Source: Escarpia spicata (lineage: Eukaryota > Annelida > Polychaeta > Sabellida > Siboglinidae). Taken from it: a stretch of 64,000 nt of DNA. Each line of letters opens with the position of its first letter. Position 1 is the stretch's first letter. Position numbers and translations under genes: made by a program. The notes under the pieces were generated by a model. It was not told where the DNA came from. It did no database searches and saw only the letters and a program-made list of their open reading frames with translations. The stretch spans positions 62,001 to 126,000 of the forward strand of contig CAXEFP010000911.1 in assembly GCA_963995525.1 (NCBI GenBank), written 5' to 3'. This document shows, in pieces, positions 23,040-36,900 of this stretch.

Positions 23040-24695
23040 GCGCCGGTGGCGCAGGGTAGAGAGATACATGGAGGGTGAAAATAACACCGCATTTCCCAAA
23101 ATTCGCTTTTTGCGAATTCAAATGAGTGAAGCGGGAGAGAATTGCCTGGAGGGCGACGATGACTCCGAATTTCCCAAAATACGCTTTCCACGACTCCATA
23201 ATTGTGAATGCAGAAACATGTTCTCATCTTTATCAGTGCGCATCGCGAGAAGAATTTGGGGATCTACGTCACCTGCACGGAAGCACTTGCTTTCACGTTC
23301 TTCAGAGTAGACCAACTGAATTACAGTCAGCGTGCCCCCGGAGAACATGAAGACACCGTTCCGTGGAGCGTTGACAATGCTTATAGAAGGCATTTGGGTA
23401 GTGACCAAAACGACACATCTGTTCTCCGCAATGCCCGTCAATTAGAAACACGAACAAGCACATGCAAGTGTGAATGGGGAAAGGCGAGGTCATCGGTCTT
23501 ACTGAAAACAGCAAAAGCAGCAGCTCTCCAAAGACGGCTCGTCGCGGAACCACTATTGGAATGAATCTCGCAAGAATCTGAATTGCACGTGTCACCCGCA
23601 GCACAAGCTGCAACTAGCGATTACAAAACCTTGGCTACTCAGCGAAAGTTAAATTCCGATGTATTTGCACTCGTCGATGTCATTCGCCAATACGGACATC
23701 TCTCGAGCTTGAGAACAACATCCTGGTTGTACTAAACATCTAGGAATGGGTTCCATAGTCCATGGTGGCTACAATCTGGAAGCTGGACCATGTGAACAGG
23801 CTCAGTACGAGACATTGCGATAGAATGTCTTACATGAAAGGAGCACACCATTCAGCAACGTGATCAAGAGACGATTTTAGATGCTAAAATCGAAGCTGGA
23901 GAGATGCTCCCACGAGGAGGCGAACACGCGTATAATGTACAACTCATGGTACTCTCTTCAGCAAGGGGCGAAGACAGTCGTGGTGCGTACTGCTGACACG
24001 GATGTTGTCGTCATCTTCGTTGGGTTGTTGATCTGCCTGAAAGCGACCGTCGGAAACTTCCAACTGTTGTTGACACTCGGAAGAGTGCGAAGCTTCAGAA
24101 ACATACAGGTAACACGTCAACACCGTGTGTGTCGGTCTTGGAGGGCGGAAGGCTTACGAAATCGTGATGTTCCATACCATGACGGGCTGTGGTGAAGATT
24201 CAGCGTTCCATGGCATGGGGAAAATATGGGCTTGGAAGGCATGATCTGAAGTTCGTATGGTGACAAAGGCATTTACAACCATTGCGAGGTCACCGTTTGC
24301 CGAAATAGACGCGGCTATACAGAACTACAATTTATAGACAAATTCCTCATCACGATGTATGATAAGTCAAGTGCAGTAATATGTTAATGAGGCAAGACGA
24401 GAACTCTTCATGAAGAAAACTTGCGGTTTCGATAGACTGCCAAGAAATAAACGAATTACTGTAACAATTCAGGCGTAACAGCAACAGGCAAGCATACGAT
24501 CTATTTGCTTTGGGTTGCCCAGCCGGAGGTGCCGTCCCCAAAGGATTTTGGGTGTAAGTTCAAAGCTTCCGAAAGTCAAAGTTTCCTGAAGCTTCAAAGA
24601 GTGTCGGGAGCTTCTGCAGTGTCGATACAAAAGAGGGAGGCCTTGTTTAAGCTGGCGTGCCGTGCACGGATCTTTGCACGTGCTCCTCTCAAGAA
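23040..24695 (+). pseudogene. second, divergent PIN-like repetitive-family relic
   Basis: The frame near 23905-24045 reads CSHEEANTRIMYN and RTADTDVVVIFV, then a frame change gives VMFHTMTGCGEDSAFHGMGK (near 24170), and after further breaks CRELLQCRYKRGR (near 24607). HEEADTRI, ADTDVVV, HALTGCDT-S and a final Cys-rich segment are the landmarks of the same broad family as 20800-22082, in another subfamily. At 23068-23200 there is an imperfect tandem duplication around ATTTCCCAAAATNCGCTTT. Many frameshifts. Confidence 0.6.
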
Positions 24696-26302
24696 GTGAT
24701 GTGTGATTGTATTTAGTATGGGCATGGGATAACAATGTAAAAACAAAAAACTGAAACACCTAATTACTAACAATTTACACACGCACGCTCACACGCACAC
24801 GTGTACATAAATACACACACTCACACATAAACAATAACGATGCTACTGAAATATATATATATATATATATATTCACGTTGAATAATAGTTAACGATGACA
24901 TTCTAGGTAAATAACATACATATAATTGTATTCAATTCAATAGCTTTATTCCAGACATATACATACATGAAACTGGGATTCATACGTTGTTGTCCCGCAT
25001 ACATTGAAGATTATACATAAAATTATAGTTAAGTAACATTTCTTTTCTGAACTTAGATAAAAAACATTGTTACAATTAGGTGGGTTACTTCCAATGCCCA
25101 CTCAGCACCACTCGTTTAGACTGGCTTAAACTATCATATTAATATTGTTTCTTATTTTTGTCTAAATTCTAAATAAATTTGCACACGCCTTGAATACATT
25201 TTATAGTGATCTCAAATATTCAGATATAGTAACTTGTTCCAGTGTTCACGTATTCTGGTTGAATATTGCAAGCTCATAGCAAGTATATCCTTTATAATAT
25301 AATTAACTGAACAATCAAGTCTATGCATAAAATGATATATCAGGTTCCTTATTACAGATTAGCAGAACTGAACATCAAATAGGTTGCACAAAAACTAGTA
25401 CTTTCATCTTAGATACACCAAGGAACAGCTTGAAAATATTATGAAATGTCACTTGTAATGTATTACAATTATACCATAATTGCACAGGATACATAGGTGA
25501 ACAATATTATCCGACACAATGCGAGTTTCACCTCTATTGAGCACATATACAATTTATGCTGTATAAGTTGCATCATGAGAGAGGTTTTCTATGATGAAAT
25601 GATCAAGATACGTATACATTGATACACCATTTAGTATGATCCCACTTAGTTTGAAGTCAAGAATATAACATCCTTTACAATCATAGATCTCAATATCATA
25701 CTGGCAGTTGTTTTTATTTATATTTGACATCATGACTTACTCCAAATTTCTCACATACAAGTAAGTAACAGTTGACGTAACCCAGCTGACGATGGCGTTA
25801 GCAAAATTAACCAACATTATATGGTTTGTTATTCATTTAATTTATCTATATACACATTGAAAAAACAGAGATAATATCAAAGTGCCTATCACCATTAGTT
25901 ATTTTAAATTTAGTAGAGTATATATTCCACCACTTAATGACCTGATTATTATACTAGAAAATTAATACACGTAATAATATATATATAAAGTCTTACTGGC
26001 ATCTAGGAAACATACAAATACACTACCGCAGAGATCTGTACAAGTCAATAATTTCGTTTAACACATATATACACTGATCTGTTCATATTTCCTGTTAAAA
26101 CCAAACTGCATGGTTTGGATTAGAATCTATGTACATATCAATAATGCAATCGGATGGTACTTGTCTTTGGATGAGATTTGGGCAGCTTTGTCCTTAATAA
26201 CTAGTACAAGTACAACTGACACTGACATCATTAACTCAGGTAGAAACCCATCAGCCATAAAGCTCTTAATTCATGAAGCACACATTAAGTAATGATACAA
26301 GT
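24696..26302. other. AT-rich, microsatellites, no gene
   Basis: CA repeats at 24779-24830 and a TA run at 24850-24872. The rest is AT-rich with no recognised motif. Confidence 0.5.
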
Positions 26303-26455
26303 ATGTATATATATAATGTATATATATATAATATATATATATATATAAAGAGAGAGGGGGGAGAGAAAGAGACAGACGGGGGAGGGAGGAAGGAAGGAAG
26401 GGAGGGAGCGAGCGAGGGAGGGAGGGAGGGAGGGAGGGAGGGAGGGAGGGAGGGA
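26303..26455. repeat. TA run followed by GGGA-rich purine tract
   Basis: An (AT)n run at 26303-26346 leads into about 100 bp of nearly pure purine on the plus strand ending in (GGGA)n. The plus strand could form G-quadruplexes; on the minus strand, the sense strand of the receptor gene, it is a long pyrimidine tract about 470 bp past the stop codon. Confidence 0.9.
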
Positions 26456-26919
26456 TTGAAGCAAATTCCGTAAAATTTGTTAAACGTTTATGAACGTGAA
26501 TATACAAGGTATGGCGCCATAGGTGCGGGAACAGGGGGGGCATCTGCCCCTTGAATTTCTCCGGGGGCAGGCATATGGTTCTGACCCCCATTAAATGTGA
26601 GCGTGAATGTTTGTTTTTGTAGCGAGCGTCAATGGCGGGTGGAAATTTACATTTTACGAGACGATTAATGTGTATTTTTGTCGACTGACATGGTTTTCTA
26701 CCCCCCCTCCCTGTAATAGGCGGCGCGACGTTAACAAATTGACAACAGTACCCCCTCCCCATCTTTCGATATCACAGTCGTGTCAACTGACACATCCACA
26801 AGGTGAAGGAAGATGTGAAGATATGCGGCGGCGAACATTCTTCAGTGGTGCTGAAGCTCCGGTAGCCCCCAATATGAATTTCATTCCCACGCCACTGTAT
26901 GGCACTGTCCCCAGTTCAC
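26456..26919 (-). other. probable 3' UTR / downstream flank of the Ig receptor gene
   Basis: Follows the receptor stop codon on the minus strand. It holds a GGGGGCAG-rich segment near 26530-26570 that looks like a piece of a dispersed repeat. I see no convincing polyadenylation signal. Confidence 0.35.
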
Positions 26920-27033
26920 TCATTTACCAGCACCATTCCCGACAGCGACATTCTGATAAGTGGGAAGTTCTTGTGCTGAGATTGGGTCCTTCACTTCGGA
27001 ATATTCTCCAGCATCACCAACAACTGCCGGCGT
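26920..27033 (-). CDS. receptor exon 16: terminal cytoplasmic exon
   Basis: Acceptor TTGCTTGTAG directly precedes the exon, which enters in phase 0, matching the phase-0 donor of the previous exon. It encodes TPAVVGDAGEYSEVKDP, then ELPTYQNVAV, and stops with TGA at 26920-26922. Tyrosine codons lie at 27001-27003 (EYSEV, ITIM-like but with Glu at -1 and Gly at -2) and 26956-26958 (TYQNV, also a Grb2-type YxN). It was found by phase and motif matching, not as a long open frame. Confidence 0.75.
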   Translation of the reverse strand, partial: TPAVVGDAGEYSEVKDPISAQELPTYQNVAVGNGAGK

Positions 27034-27868
27034 CTACAAGCAAATTTAAATAACACAATATGTTGTACTTTTATAGATATGGGAAACAACCTGAAGTAAA
27101 ACTATTTCCATTTAATACGAGTCATACCTCAAGATTCGTACTTCTATATTGGATATTTAGCTGACCTACATACTGACTTTTCCAGCATGGCTTCCAGGAA
27201 ACTAGCTTGAATCTTAGGCTTAGCACATTTCTTACAACTATTTATTATTACTTAATTATTTTGCTTTTGCACTAAACAGGGACTGTCACGATAATGTTGA
27301 GTGAACTGGGACAACATTCAATTAGTTACATTTTTGAATGGCATCAAGTGGAGTCCAATCCTCTCGATTAAGCGTTCAACATACTAATGTGGTTGGTCAG
27401 AAGAGGAGCCGTTATATCTTAGTCACTGAAAAAAACCATAATATCATACATGACGCAGTAAATGTGTACTACTAAATGTACAAGGACTATTCCATCAATC
27501 AAAATATGTTATACGCATGCAATTATATGCACATCGACACACACCATACAAACGCAAACATGCATGCAAACACGCTCGCACACATGCACTGCCACACACG
27601 CACACATACATGCACACGCACACACAAAAAATACACACGCGCACACACTCACATAAATATGCAAACACACTATACTATTTAAATGACAACAGTCAGTACC
27701 ATGACATGTGGAGTACATACATTCACATAGGAGTGCTTTCCAGGTCGGTCTGTGCGAATCTCTTCATAAGTGGCTGCTGACACTTGCTGCTCTGCTGAAT
27801 CTTCAGGCGTATCAAGACTGGCATAGACTCCTTTGAATAGGTGAGAAACAATAACAACATATTAATGT

Positions 27869-27917
<49 letters not shown>

Positions 27918-30900
27918 AGTGTGTGTGTACGTGCGGGTGTGAGTGTGTTCATGCGTACTTATGTGTCTATGGGTGTTTTTGTGTATATTTGCTTGCGATC
28001 ATGCATGTGTATGTGAATGTGCATGAGTATTGAAAGATTTATTGATGTGTTTTATTAAAATATACATAAAACTACAATAAATAATAGACCAGACGTTAGC
28101 TGTAATTATCGTGCATATATTGATATTGATAGAGTACATGGAAATGACATTTGGGTGGTGGTGTGATTGGATTTAAATTCCAGGAAAAAACATAACTACA
28201 TTTCCTCACTATAGTCTATGTTTGATTCGTCCGAACTGTAACTTGCAAACAGCATCCTTTGTGTGTGTGTGCACGCAGACACGCACACAAACACACAAAC
28301 AAACACACACACACACTTCACTATTATATGCAACAATGTGTCATACCTTGCTGAGAGGATGTAATGTCACCTGATGTATGACCATCACCCAGACTTTCAT
28401 ACTGAATATTGTCACCAACTAACTGTGTAGACGATGTTGCGTTATTGGTCCTTTGTGGAGTGGAGTTCTGAATTCTAGAGTCACTGTAAACAAATCATCA
28501 ATTTATCATTCATTTCTGCGATGAGATTGTTTGTGTCTTATATAAACGATTACATACACAACATACACACTCGCATACAAACATACACACACGTACATAC
28601 ATATGTACATACATTTAAACATACATACATACATACATACGTACATATACTGTTGTGTGGTTAAACGTTCTCTTCTTTTTTCTCTGCTATTATAAACACG
28701 AGTATGTTGAAATTATTACATGGCTTTATTTCACGTCTCGACACCTTCGACAGCTTCGAAAGAGAACTGCTGATATTCACCCTCTTCCCAATGTTTTCAA
28801 CTTTGCCAAGGCCAACATTGCGGCCGCGAGTGGACGTGAGCGTAAACATATTCCATAAAGGTGGTTTGTTCAAACGTAGTCTTCTCGGGATGACCACGCC
28901 TCGCGTAATATGCACTCCCGGCAGTCGCATACACGTCCGTAACAATACTTATACACACGTGCAAACACATCACATGCACACATCCATACATATACGTGTA
29001 CATCGTTCTGGTCTTTTCCCTGAAAGTCCAGGGAGAGGCTAGCCTCTATAGAGTTCCTCCATTTTTATTTCTCCCCACCCCTAACTTTTTCTTTCACTCT
29101 GAACAGTATACATATATACTGTTTCTAATTGATGTCCCTACTTGTTACACCACCACCTGTCCAGATCAATAAGACTTTCTAATATGTCTATGGCAATCAT
29201 GTCCTCTACTTAGACCAAACACTAGGCTGATAATAAAAATATAACAAAAGTTAAGATTTGTTAGTAATATAGTGTCTTATGATTATAAAGCAATGCAATT
29301 ACCTGATTTCAGGTGCATCATCTGAAACAGAAAGTTATAGTATTATTTTCTTACAATTTCCAGTGATCACGAGCACCTTATAAAATGGTAATATAATTAT
29401 CACCACGTTGTGCAAAATATAATTGATCATGAAGATATGTTGCCTAAGACAGCTACCCGCTTTGACATCACACAATACTCCACATGTGTTTGGAATAAAA
29501 TATCTCAACTTTTATGTATAAGTGAAACAATAAAAGTGTTGTTTTTGTACTTTTAAAATGTTAGACAGCAACCTCTGTGAAACACAATTTCAGACCTGAA
29601 TGGACGTCAGGTTTTCTCCGTCGTTTCGAAATGATGCAGCCACTCACAAGCCCGATGACAACACCAACGAGGATCCCAACAAGCAGAACGCTAACAATGA
29701 CAACAGTTGTCTTGTCTGAATTGCTGTCTCCAGAATCTACAGTAAAACACAATATTTAATACAGTGCATAATATATATGCTTTATTACAATTATCGTTTT
29801 ATATACTTGACATGTGTATAAACTATTAGCATTAATTATTGCCATGTTATAGGCCATATGAATACTTTTCTAAGTAGTAAATTAGTCTTTGTAAATAACC
29901 ATCAAGATGAAAGAGTGTTATGTGTGTGCGTAACTGTGTGTATTTGCGTTTAAGCAAACATGCATCTGTTTGTGTATGCATGATTGCAGTAATAAGACTA
30001 ACTGAAAAGCATCTTAATACAAATATAACACTGATATAATAAATGGGAAATATTTTAAATGGTCACTAGTTACTTCACTTGATTTGGATGACGTACTGAC
30101 TAAGTCTTATTTCAATCATGTATATTATAAAACACAGTTTGTCTGTTTGTTTGTTTATTTGTATATCTGTACGACCATAATTATCTCCATAACTGTGCAT
30201 GCATTGGGTTGATTCTTGTAGCCTAATTGGGCTGTTTTGTATAAAATTTTACGCTGGGGTCGTTGAAATGGGTATCTAAAGGGTTCAACATTCTAAAAGC
30301 TGTAACTGAAGTAGCAACTCCGGAATGAAATGTTTTTTCTATGTCATCATAAATATAAGGGGCTATCAATAGAGTATTTCACACACGTCTTGAGACCCTG
30401 CACCCTCTTTGTGACGCTTCGTATTTACATTCATACGTTATCATTTATACATATATACTCACTTCTTTTGTGATTGTATAATTATTTGCGGCAAATAACA
30501 ACATATGTCTGTCTAGAATGTCAGTCTGTCTGTCTGTCTATCGCAACACTGGCCTGTACATATGCCCTAAATATATATTCATTTTTAGACCGCCTATCTA
30601 TTATGGACATACTAATTGTTTTCACTCATAGCTTAACTGTGTTGTCTGTTGATCCGTAAATTGCAGATACAATAAAAGGCCACGTATACCTAATTATAAA
30701 CAACAACACCAACTGTCCACGTTTAGACCTATGTTCTTTTCTTAGGTGTAATGGCTAATAATGGGAGGCGTGGGCGGTAGTCGGCTGGGCTACAGATCGA
30801 TGTTCAATTCCACCTAGGCCTCTTGCGGTTTCGAAATTTACGGTTTTGAAATCTCTTTCACCCCACACTATGTCTTTCAGAAGAAACATCACAAGTCATA

Positions 30901-33900
30901 TTCTTTCTAATATGGGTAGTAAACAATGGAAAATCCCTTGCAGGTGTTTTATTGGCTGCTCGTCGAACGAGTGTCTAGGCTAAGCGGAACCAGCGCAGGA
31001 TAAGACACCATATTATAACTATTATACCGAACCCTTGATATGATCAAAACATTGAAAGATACACACACGTATGTGTGCGCGCACAAATGCGATTACAAAC
31101 GACATAGTAATTATTGCTGTCAGTGTGATATTGACAACTCAATAAGCTCACTAACACATCTAAGCGTGATATACTAAAATACATGACAACTAATAATGTC
31201 ATCTATAAATAATATTATTTATTTATGTTCATGTTATTGCAGTGTGAAAATTAGATGTTTGTATTTTTGCGGGTTCATCATAATTACATCATTTTGATTT
31301 GGGTTCGATGTCATCATAATGATAATAGTGCCATCTACAAATATGTCACAATATGTATTCAGGCACTTTGGATAGTTGTCATGTGAATGTATGATTGTGA
31401 ACACTACAAAACGAAATATATTTATAGGGCCTACTGCTATGAACAAAGTTACCTTTTACAAATGGAGACACATATGTTTCACAAATAATATATTTACTCT
31501 ATCAACAATGTTACAGCAACTTTAAAAAGGATCAAGGATTTAATTTGTACGCACTTCAGTGGTTTATGCTATTCATAAAAATAAAAATGCCCATTAAACC
31601 TCTAACATACATCAAATAGATAGCTAAAACCAAAAGCATATTACTAACATCACCTTTATTAAAAGTTGCCTCAAATGTTTGCGTCCTTTGAGATGAAACA
31701 GTCAACTGTCCCTCATAAACAGTCAGCCAAACGCTGTACTTCGCCTCAGTTTCAAAACTTTCAAGAATTGTCACTTCCTTTGTTTCTGCAGCCACAGTGC
31801 CCTCTGGTGGATATCGTTTCTCATCTCCTCCGTCCTTCTCATAGTGAATCACAACCGACACATTTCTAGATGTGGATCGTCGGCGCCGCCGCAAACTATT
31901 CCCTTTATACGTCCATATGACAGTCATGTGATCCTCCTTCACTGTGACACTTGCTATGTTGACTTGTGGTGCAGCTGTTCAACAGAGTATCAATAAACAA
32001 TATAATTAGTACACAAACTGAAGTGTATTATTGTAGACTGATAAGAAGAATACCGATTACACTTATTGTATTGCCAGGAGCTAAAGATCTAGAAATGTGT
32101 AGCAGTAAAAACATTTGAAAAACGTCTATGCAACATTTGAATACAAAATACTGTATTATTGTTAACTGACTTAAATTAAGATGGAGAGACAATGTTAGAT
32201 GTATCAGGTGGGCTGAACAAGATGGCTGAATAAACCATGCAATACAGACTCAACCCCATGAGGGTGAAGAAGAAGAATTCTTGTAATAGAAGTGGGAAAC
32301 TATTGTTTAATTTTTTTTATGTTGTGAAAATGAAAAGTACCCACTTGTTTTTAATTAAATATTGATGTTGTTTTGTTACGGCATTAAATAAACTACGCAA
32401 AATTCATTCAAAATGTTACATTTTAATTTTGTGTTCACAACACACAACATGAAAATATAAATTATGTTTGTGATAAATTACATCATAGAAACAACACCAA
32501 ACTATTATTACTGGCACACACCTTCCCATGAAGCAACACACCAAGGGCAGCAATTGTCACCACTACAGTATTTTTGAACTCAAACTAATTTCTAAGATCA
32601 TTTATTTCTGCTGACACCAGTCATGGAATTCCTTTCTGCAGACAATAATTTTAACATAACCCCTCAGCAATGTCACCTAGGGAATGAATGACAAAAAAAT
32701 TCTTTCACTGAAAAAAAAATTACTCTAAATAACTAAATTTTTTGTTTTTTTCAAATGCATCACCGATTAGTAGATCAGAAGGCAATGGTTCATGGATGCA
32801 AATGAATGAATACAGAAATAGATGAGTGGACCTGGGGGCCTGGGAGGAGATCCACTTACAATAGACTGGCTTACACCCACCCATGGAGTAAAAAACCAAG
32901 TGCAACAGTTAATAGTATCAACAACAGTATTTTTATCTTTTAAAACTTGCTCCCAAAGAGAATGGTTTACCTATAAATACTCTCACGTTTGGAAAACAAT
33001 TGCAAATCAAAAACACAAAGCCTGTTATTCCGAATAGATGCATTGCCTAATAGGTGCACATTGCTGCCCGATACATGCACGCGTGATGCTCCTGATGCCA
33101 CACTTCAGATACTTTCTAGATAACAGTTCATTGTTCATTTAGCCGAAAGATGGCACCAAGTTTCTCATTTGAGCAGCTATTATTTCATTCTCGAAGGTGG
33201 GCATGGTGTCATAATCATGCAAACCTTCCAAACAATGCAGATGAAAGGTCGACATAATGTTATTTTCCCAATCCATAGTTGTTTGTAGCCACATCGAAGG
33301 GTTAAGACAATGAAGGGCGTCTGGAAGTCCAACTTGATAGTTTTGAAAATCGCTCCTTCTGCATCCACAGTTGGCGTTGCCTTATTCCATCATCACAAAG
33401 CACACGGGTTTAACTTATTCAAGCTTCCCATTCAGGACATGTTGGTTGATGTGCTGAATATCTACTTGCCACACGTTGCTGGTCTAAATGTTGTAATTGC
33501 ATGACGTGTATTATGCAATTTGTGCATTTGTCAATTGCTGACAACTTGTATTATGTCAGTCACATGGGAAATTAATAGATGTGCATCCAAGACCTTGCAC
33601 TCATGCACTGCACATCTACTGGGAACAATATGGAAGTACATAACTGTGAATAAATACTATTGGGTTTTTGAAATACATTGCAATTGGTAGATGAGAGGGC
33701 AATGGTCGAAGGAAGCAAATGAACGTAAAAGTGGCGAATGGACCCTGGTACCTGGGAGGAGATGCAGATACAATGATCCACAGTTAGCGTATTTATATAC
33801 AGATGATTATACTTACATATCTCAAATATTTCATTTAGCATACGTATTGTTATAGATGTATTAGTGATACATAAAAAACATGTTTGAATCTAATCAAGAA

Positions 33901-36900
33901 ATTATCCAACCATAAACAAGACACATACACTATGTTCATATCAGTTCAGAAACTGATGAACATAATGCATATCAAACACGCAAATTTCACGTAAACATAA
34001 TATTACAGAATAACAACATAAACAACATGCAACCAAACACTTTGGCCAAACAGAAAAACACGAAACATACATTATGCCCAGTATCATATGTGATTATCAA
34101 TAGATACGTACCATCCAAGTAAAGTCCACACTGGATGCAAATTGCAAAGAAAAAAATTGCATTATACATTTTAAATACAATCAAAATCAAATCAAATAAA
34201 AAATAAAAAAGTAATGTTGTGCTGCATGGGGCCACATGGCATGTTAGATGCCGTCTTCCTGTGACCCTAAATGGATAAATTTAAACTACGACACACAAAT
34301 ACACGTGTAGGAAAACTATATTACAACGATGACGGTGTAACAGCGGACTGGGGAATGAATAATAATTAAAAAAAACATATTATAGAAAATAATCGTATGA
34401 GATTTATATATGTCACAGATAATGCAAAAACACAGTTCAAAGTAAACATTGACAATTCATATAAATATTCTGAAAAAGTGATCTTGTTTAAAATGACTTA
34501 CTGGCAAAGTGGGACAAAATGCCTGTGTACATTGTTAGTATTTGTTACACAGCATATCCATTAGTAGTTTTTTGACCAAATCTCACCAAAAAAACATTAT
34601 TTCATAACACTGCTAAAACCTTCAGTAACAAGAACCACTTACTTTTTGTTTGTACAGTTTTTAATATTGCAAAGACAGAACAAAGTAAAAATCTCTTTCA
34701 TCACGATTCTAGAGTATGTTGCACAGGGTCTCACAAGTTAAACACTTTCAAAAGTTGTGCAGAAGGGCAAGCGACATAGTTAGAGACATCAAGAACTGGT
34801 GAAACTAGAAGTAGTTTTACCTGTGGTGCTTCCAGTCTGATTGACAGTGGGACTTTTGTTTGGTCCTTTGTCTCGCGGTCGTTTGTTTTCAGCGTGGAGA
34901 ATGAAGACGTACTCTGTTTCCGGCTGTAGACCTATCACAGTCGCCTGATACCAGGTCACGTCATTTTCTGTGGATATTCCATCCATTGTTGTCAGAGACT
35001 TGTCTGATGTCCCATACTGCAGGATAAACACTTGTGGAGGATAACCACCATTGAACCCCGGGCGCCAGTGGAGTGTGAGGGCGACTGATGTATGGTTACC
35101 CAGGACAGCAAACTCCAATGGCTTCTTTGGTGGACCTAAATCAATTAATAAATGCTGCTATTTTACAGACTGTCCAACATAACAAATAATAACCTTCCTA
35201 GAATGCATCAAACAACTAACTGTAGACAAACATTTGTAAAGTTTTTTACACTAACTTGATAATATCATGCGTATTACATAACCTACGAAAAGGCTTCATA
35301 TTTCAATGATTCTTAGCCTAAGACATTGGTTAGCATGCCTCATCTACTTGCAATAACATATAATACATTAGTTTTGCATATTAGGTACTCAGAGGATCTA
35401 ACTTTGTGTTGCTTCTTACCAGTTGGCAGTAGTTCAATGGGAAATGTCACATTTCTGTGTTCCCCATTCATATTGCTACTGGCAGTGCACTCGTAGGAAC
35501 CAAAGTCATCTATTTTCACAACATCCAGTGTGATTCTATCCTTGGTAACACTGATTCCTTCCCGTAGAGACCCGCTGTTGAATGTCCATGTAAGTTGTGG
35601 CTGTGGATTGGCACACACAGAACATACAATGTCCACTGCCCTGACATCAACAGCTGCGGCAACAACTGTAGGACCACCAGTCCAGTGTGCCTCATCTGTG
35701 AACAAACAAATTAAAATAAACCAAATCACATGACACCAAATGTTGTGAAACTTGTACTAATAATACTAAAACTTCTACAGCACCTTAACTGTGCAAATAC
35801 ATGCCAGATTTGTAGCAAATATCTGAAAAAAATTATATAATGCCATTGCAAATCATATGAATGGTAGCTGCATGCAGTCTCTATATACATCTACTATATA
35901 AACCAGTTTCAACCATTCTGAGTCTATCATCTGATTGTTTTTCGTTCCATAAATGGCATAATTCATAGCTGCATTTTCGAGAAAGAATCTGGTTGATGGC
36001 AGATAATCTAAATAATATGGTAGTTGCAACTTCCAAAAGAAATCCATGTCTGGTGAAGAGGTTCACCAGACTGGATGGTTCATATTAGTATTGTTTTTAT
36101 TTGTACCTCAGTCAATTCACCTTTTATCCTGTAACGTTTGATCGCTGTCTGTGAACTTCTTAAGACAACTACCAGTAGATGGTTGTCATGTTGCCATCTG
36201 GTGGAAGTTGTCTAATAAGTCCAATGAGAGTGATCAAAACATCAGAGGAAGGAAGGTAAATTGACTGCGGATAAGTAAAAAGAATACCAAGCAAATCCAT
36301 ATGAACATCATCCAGAGAATGTTCACAGTTTTCACCTGTATCTCGCTACAATGTGGTTGTCATATTATTTCTCCCTTGTCTGACCAACGCTAATTGGTCA
36401 AATTAAAAAAGAATTTGATTACTAGCAGTGCAGCCACATCACCAAAAACTGGGAAAATTTCAACATAGCATTATAAACAATATCTATCATTGCTTGGTTT
36501 CTAAGGATGTTTATGTCTTGATTCAATTATAAAACACTAGGTGTATAATTACAAAGAGCAGGTCCGGTTCAAATCATGATGAGCATACTATAAGCGGTAA
36601 TATCAATAAACCTATTTGGTGTCAGAAACTTGTCAAAAAAGTTTAAAATGCTAGAAAATGTAGGCAAACTTTTCCAAGGAGAACCCTTTTAATTTGCAGC
36701 TTTGTACCATAATAAAAAAAAAACTTTACACACAACAAAAATGCACAAAATTATATATTCATATATTAAAGTTGAATCTGTAACAAACAAGAAACTTACA
36801 CTGAACATTAACAATGAAGCCCTTGGACTCATCATTTGTTGTTGCACCAGCCGTCTGTGTAGACACAGCACAAGTGTACTTGCCATCAAAGTGGGTGATG

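Noticed and set aside
23040..23070. tRNA gene (GGTGGCGCAGGGTAGAG resembles an A-box)
   Set aside because: No cloverleaf or B-box follows at the right distance.
26271..26762. Minus-strand frame with PPSLPPSLPPSL
   Set aside because: Translation of the GGGA tract and TA run.
28655..29042. 112-codon plus-strand frame within intron 12
   Set aside because: Opposite strand to the gene, no recognised motif, and overlaps simple CA-rich sequence.
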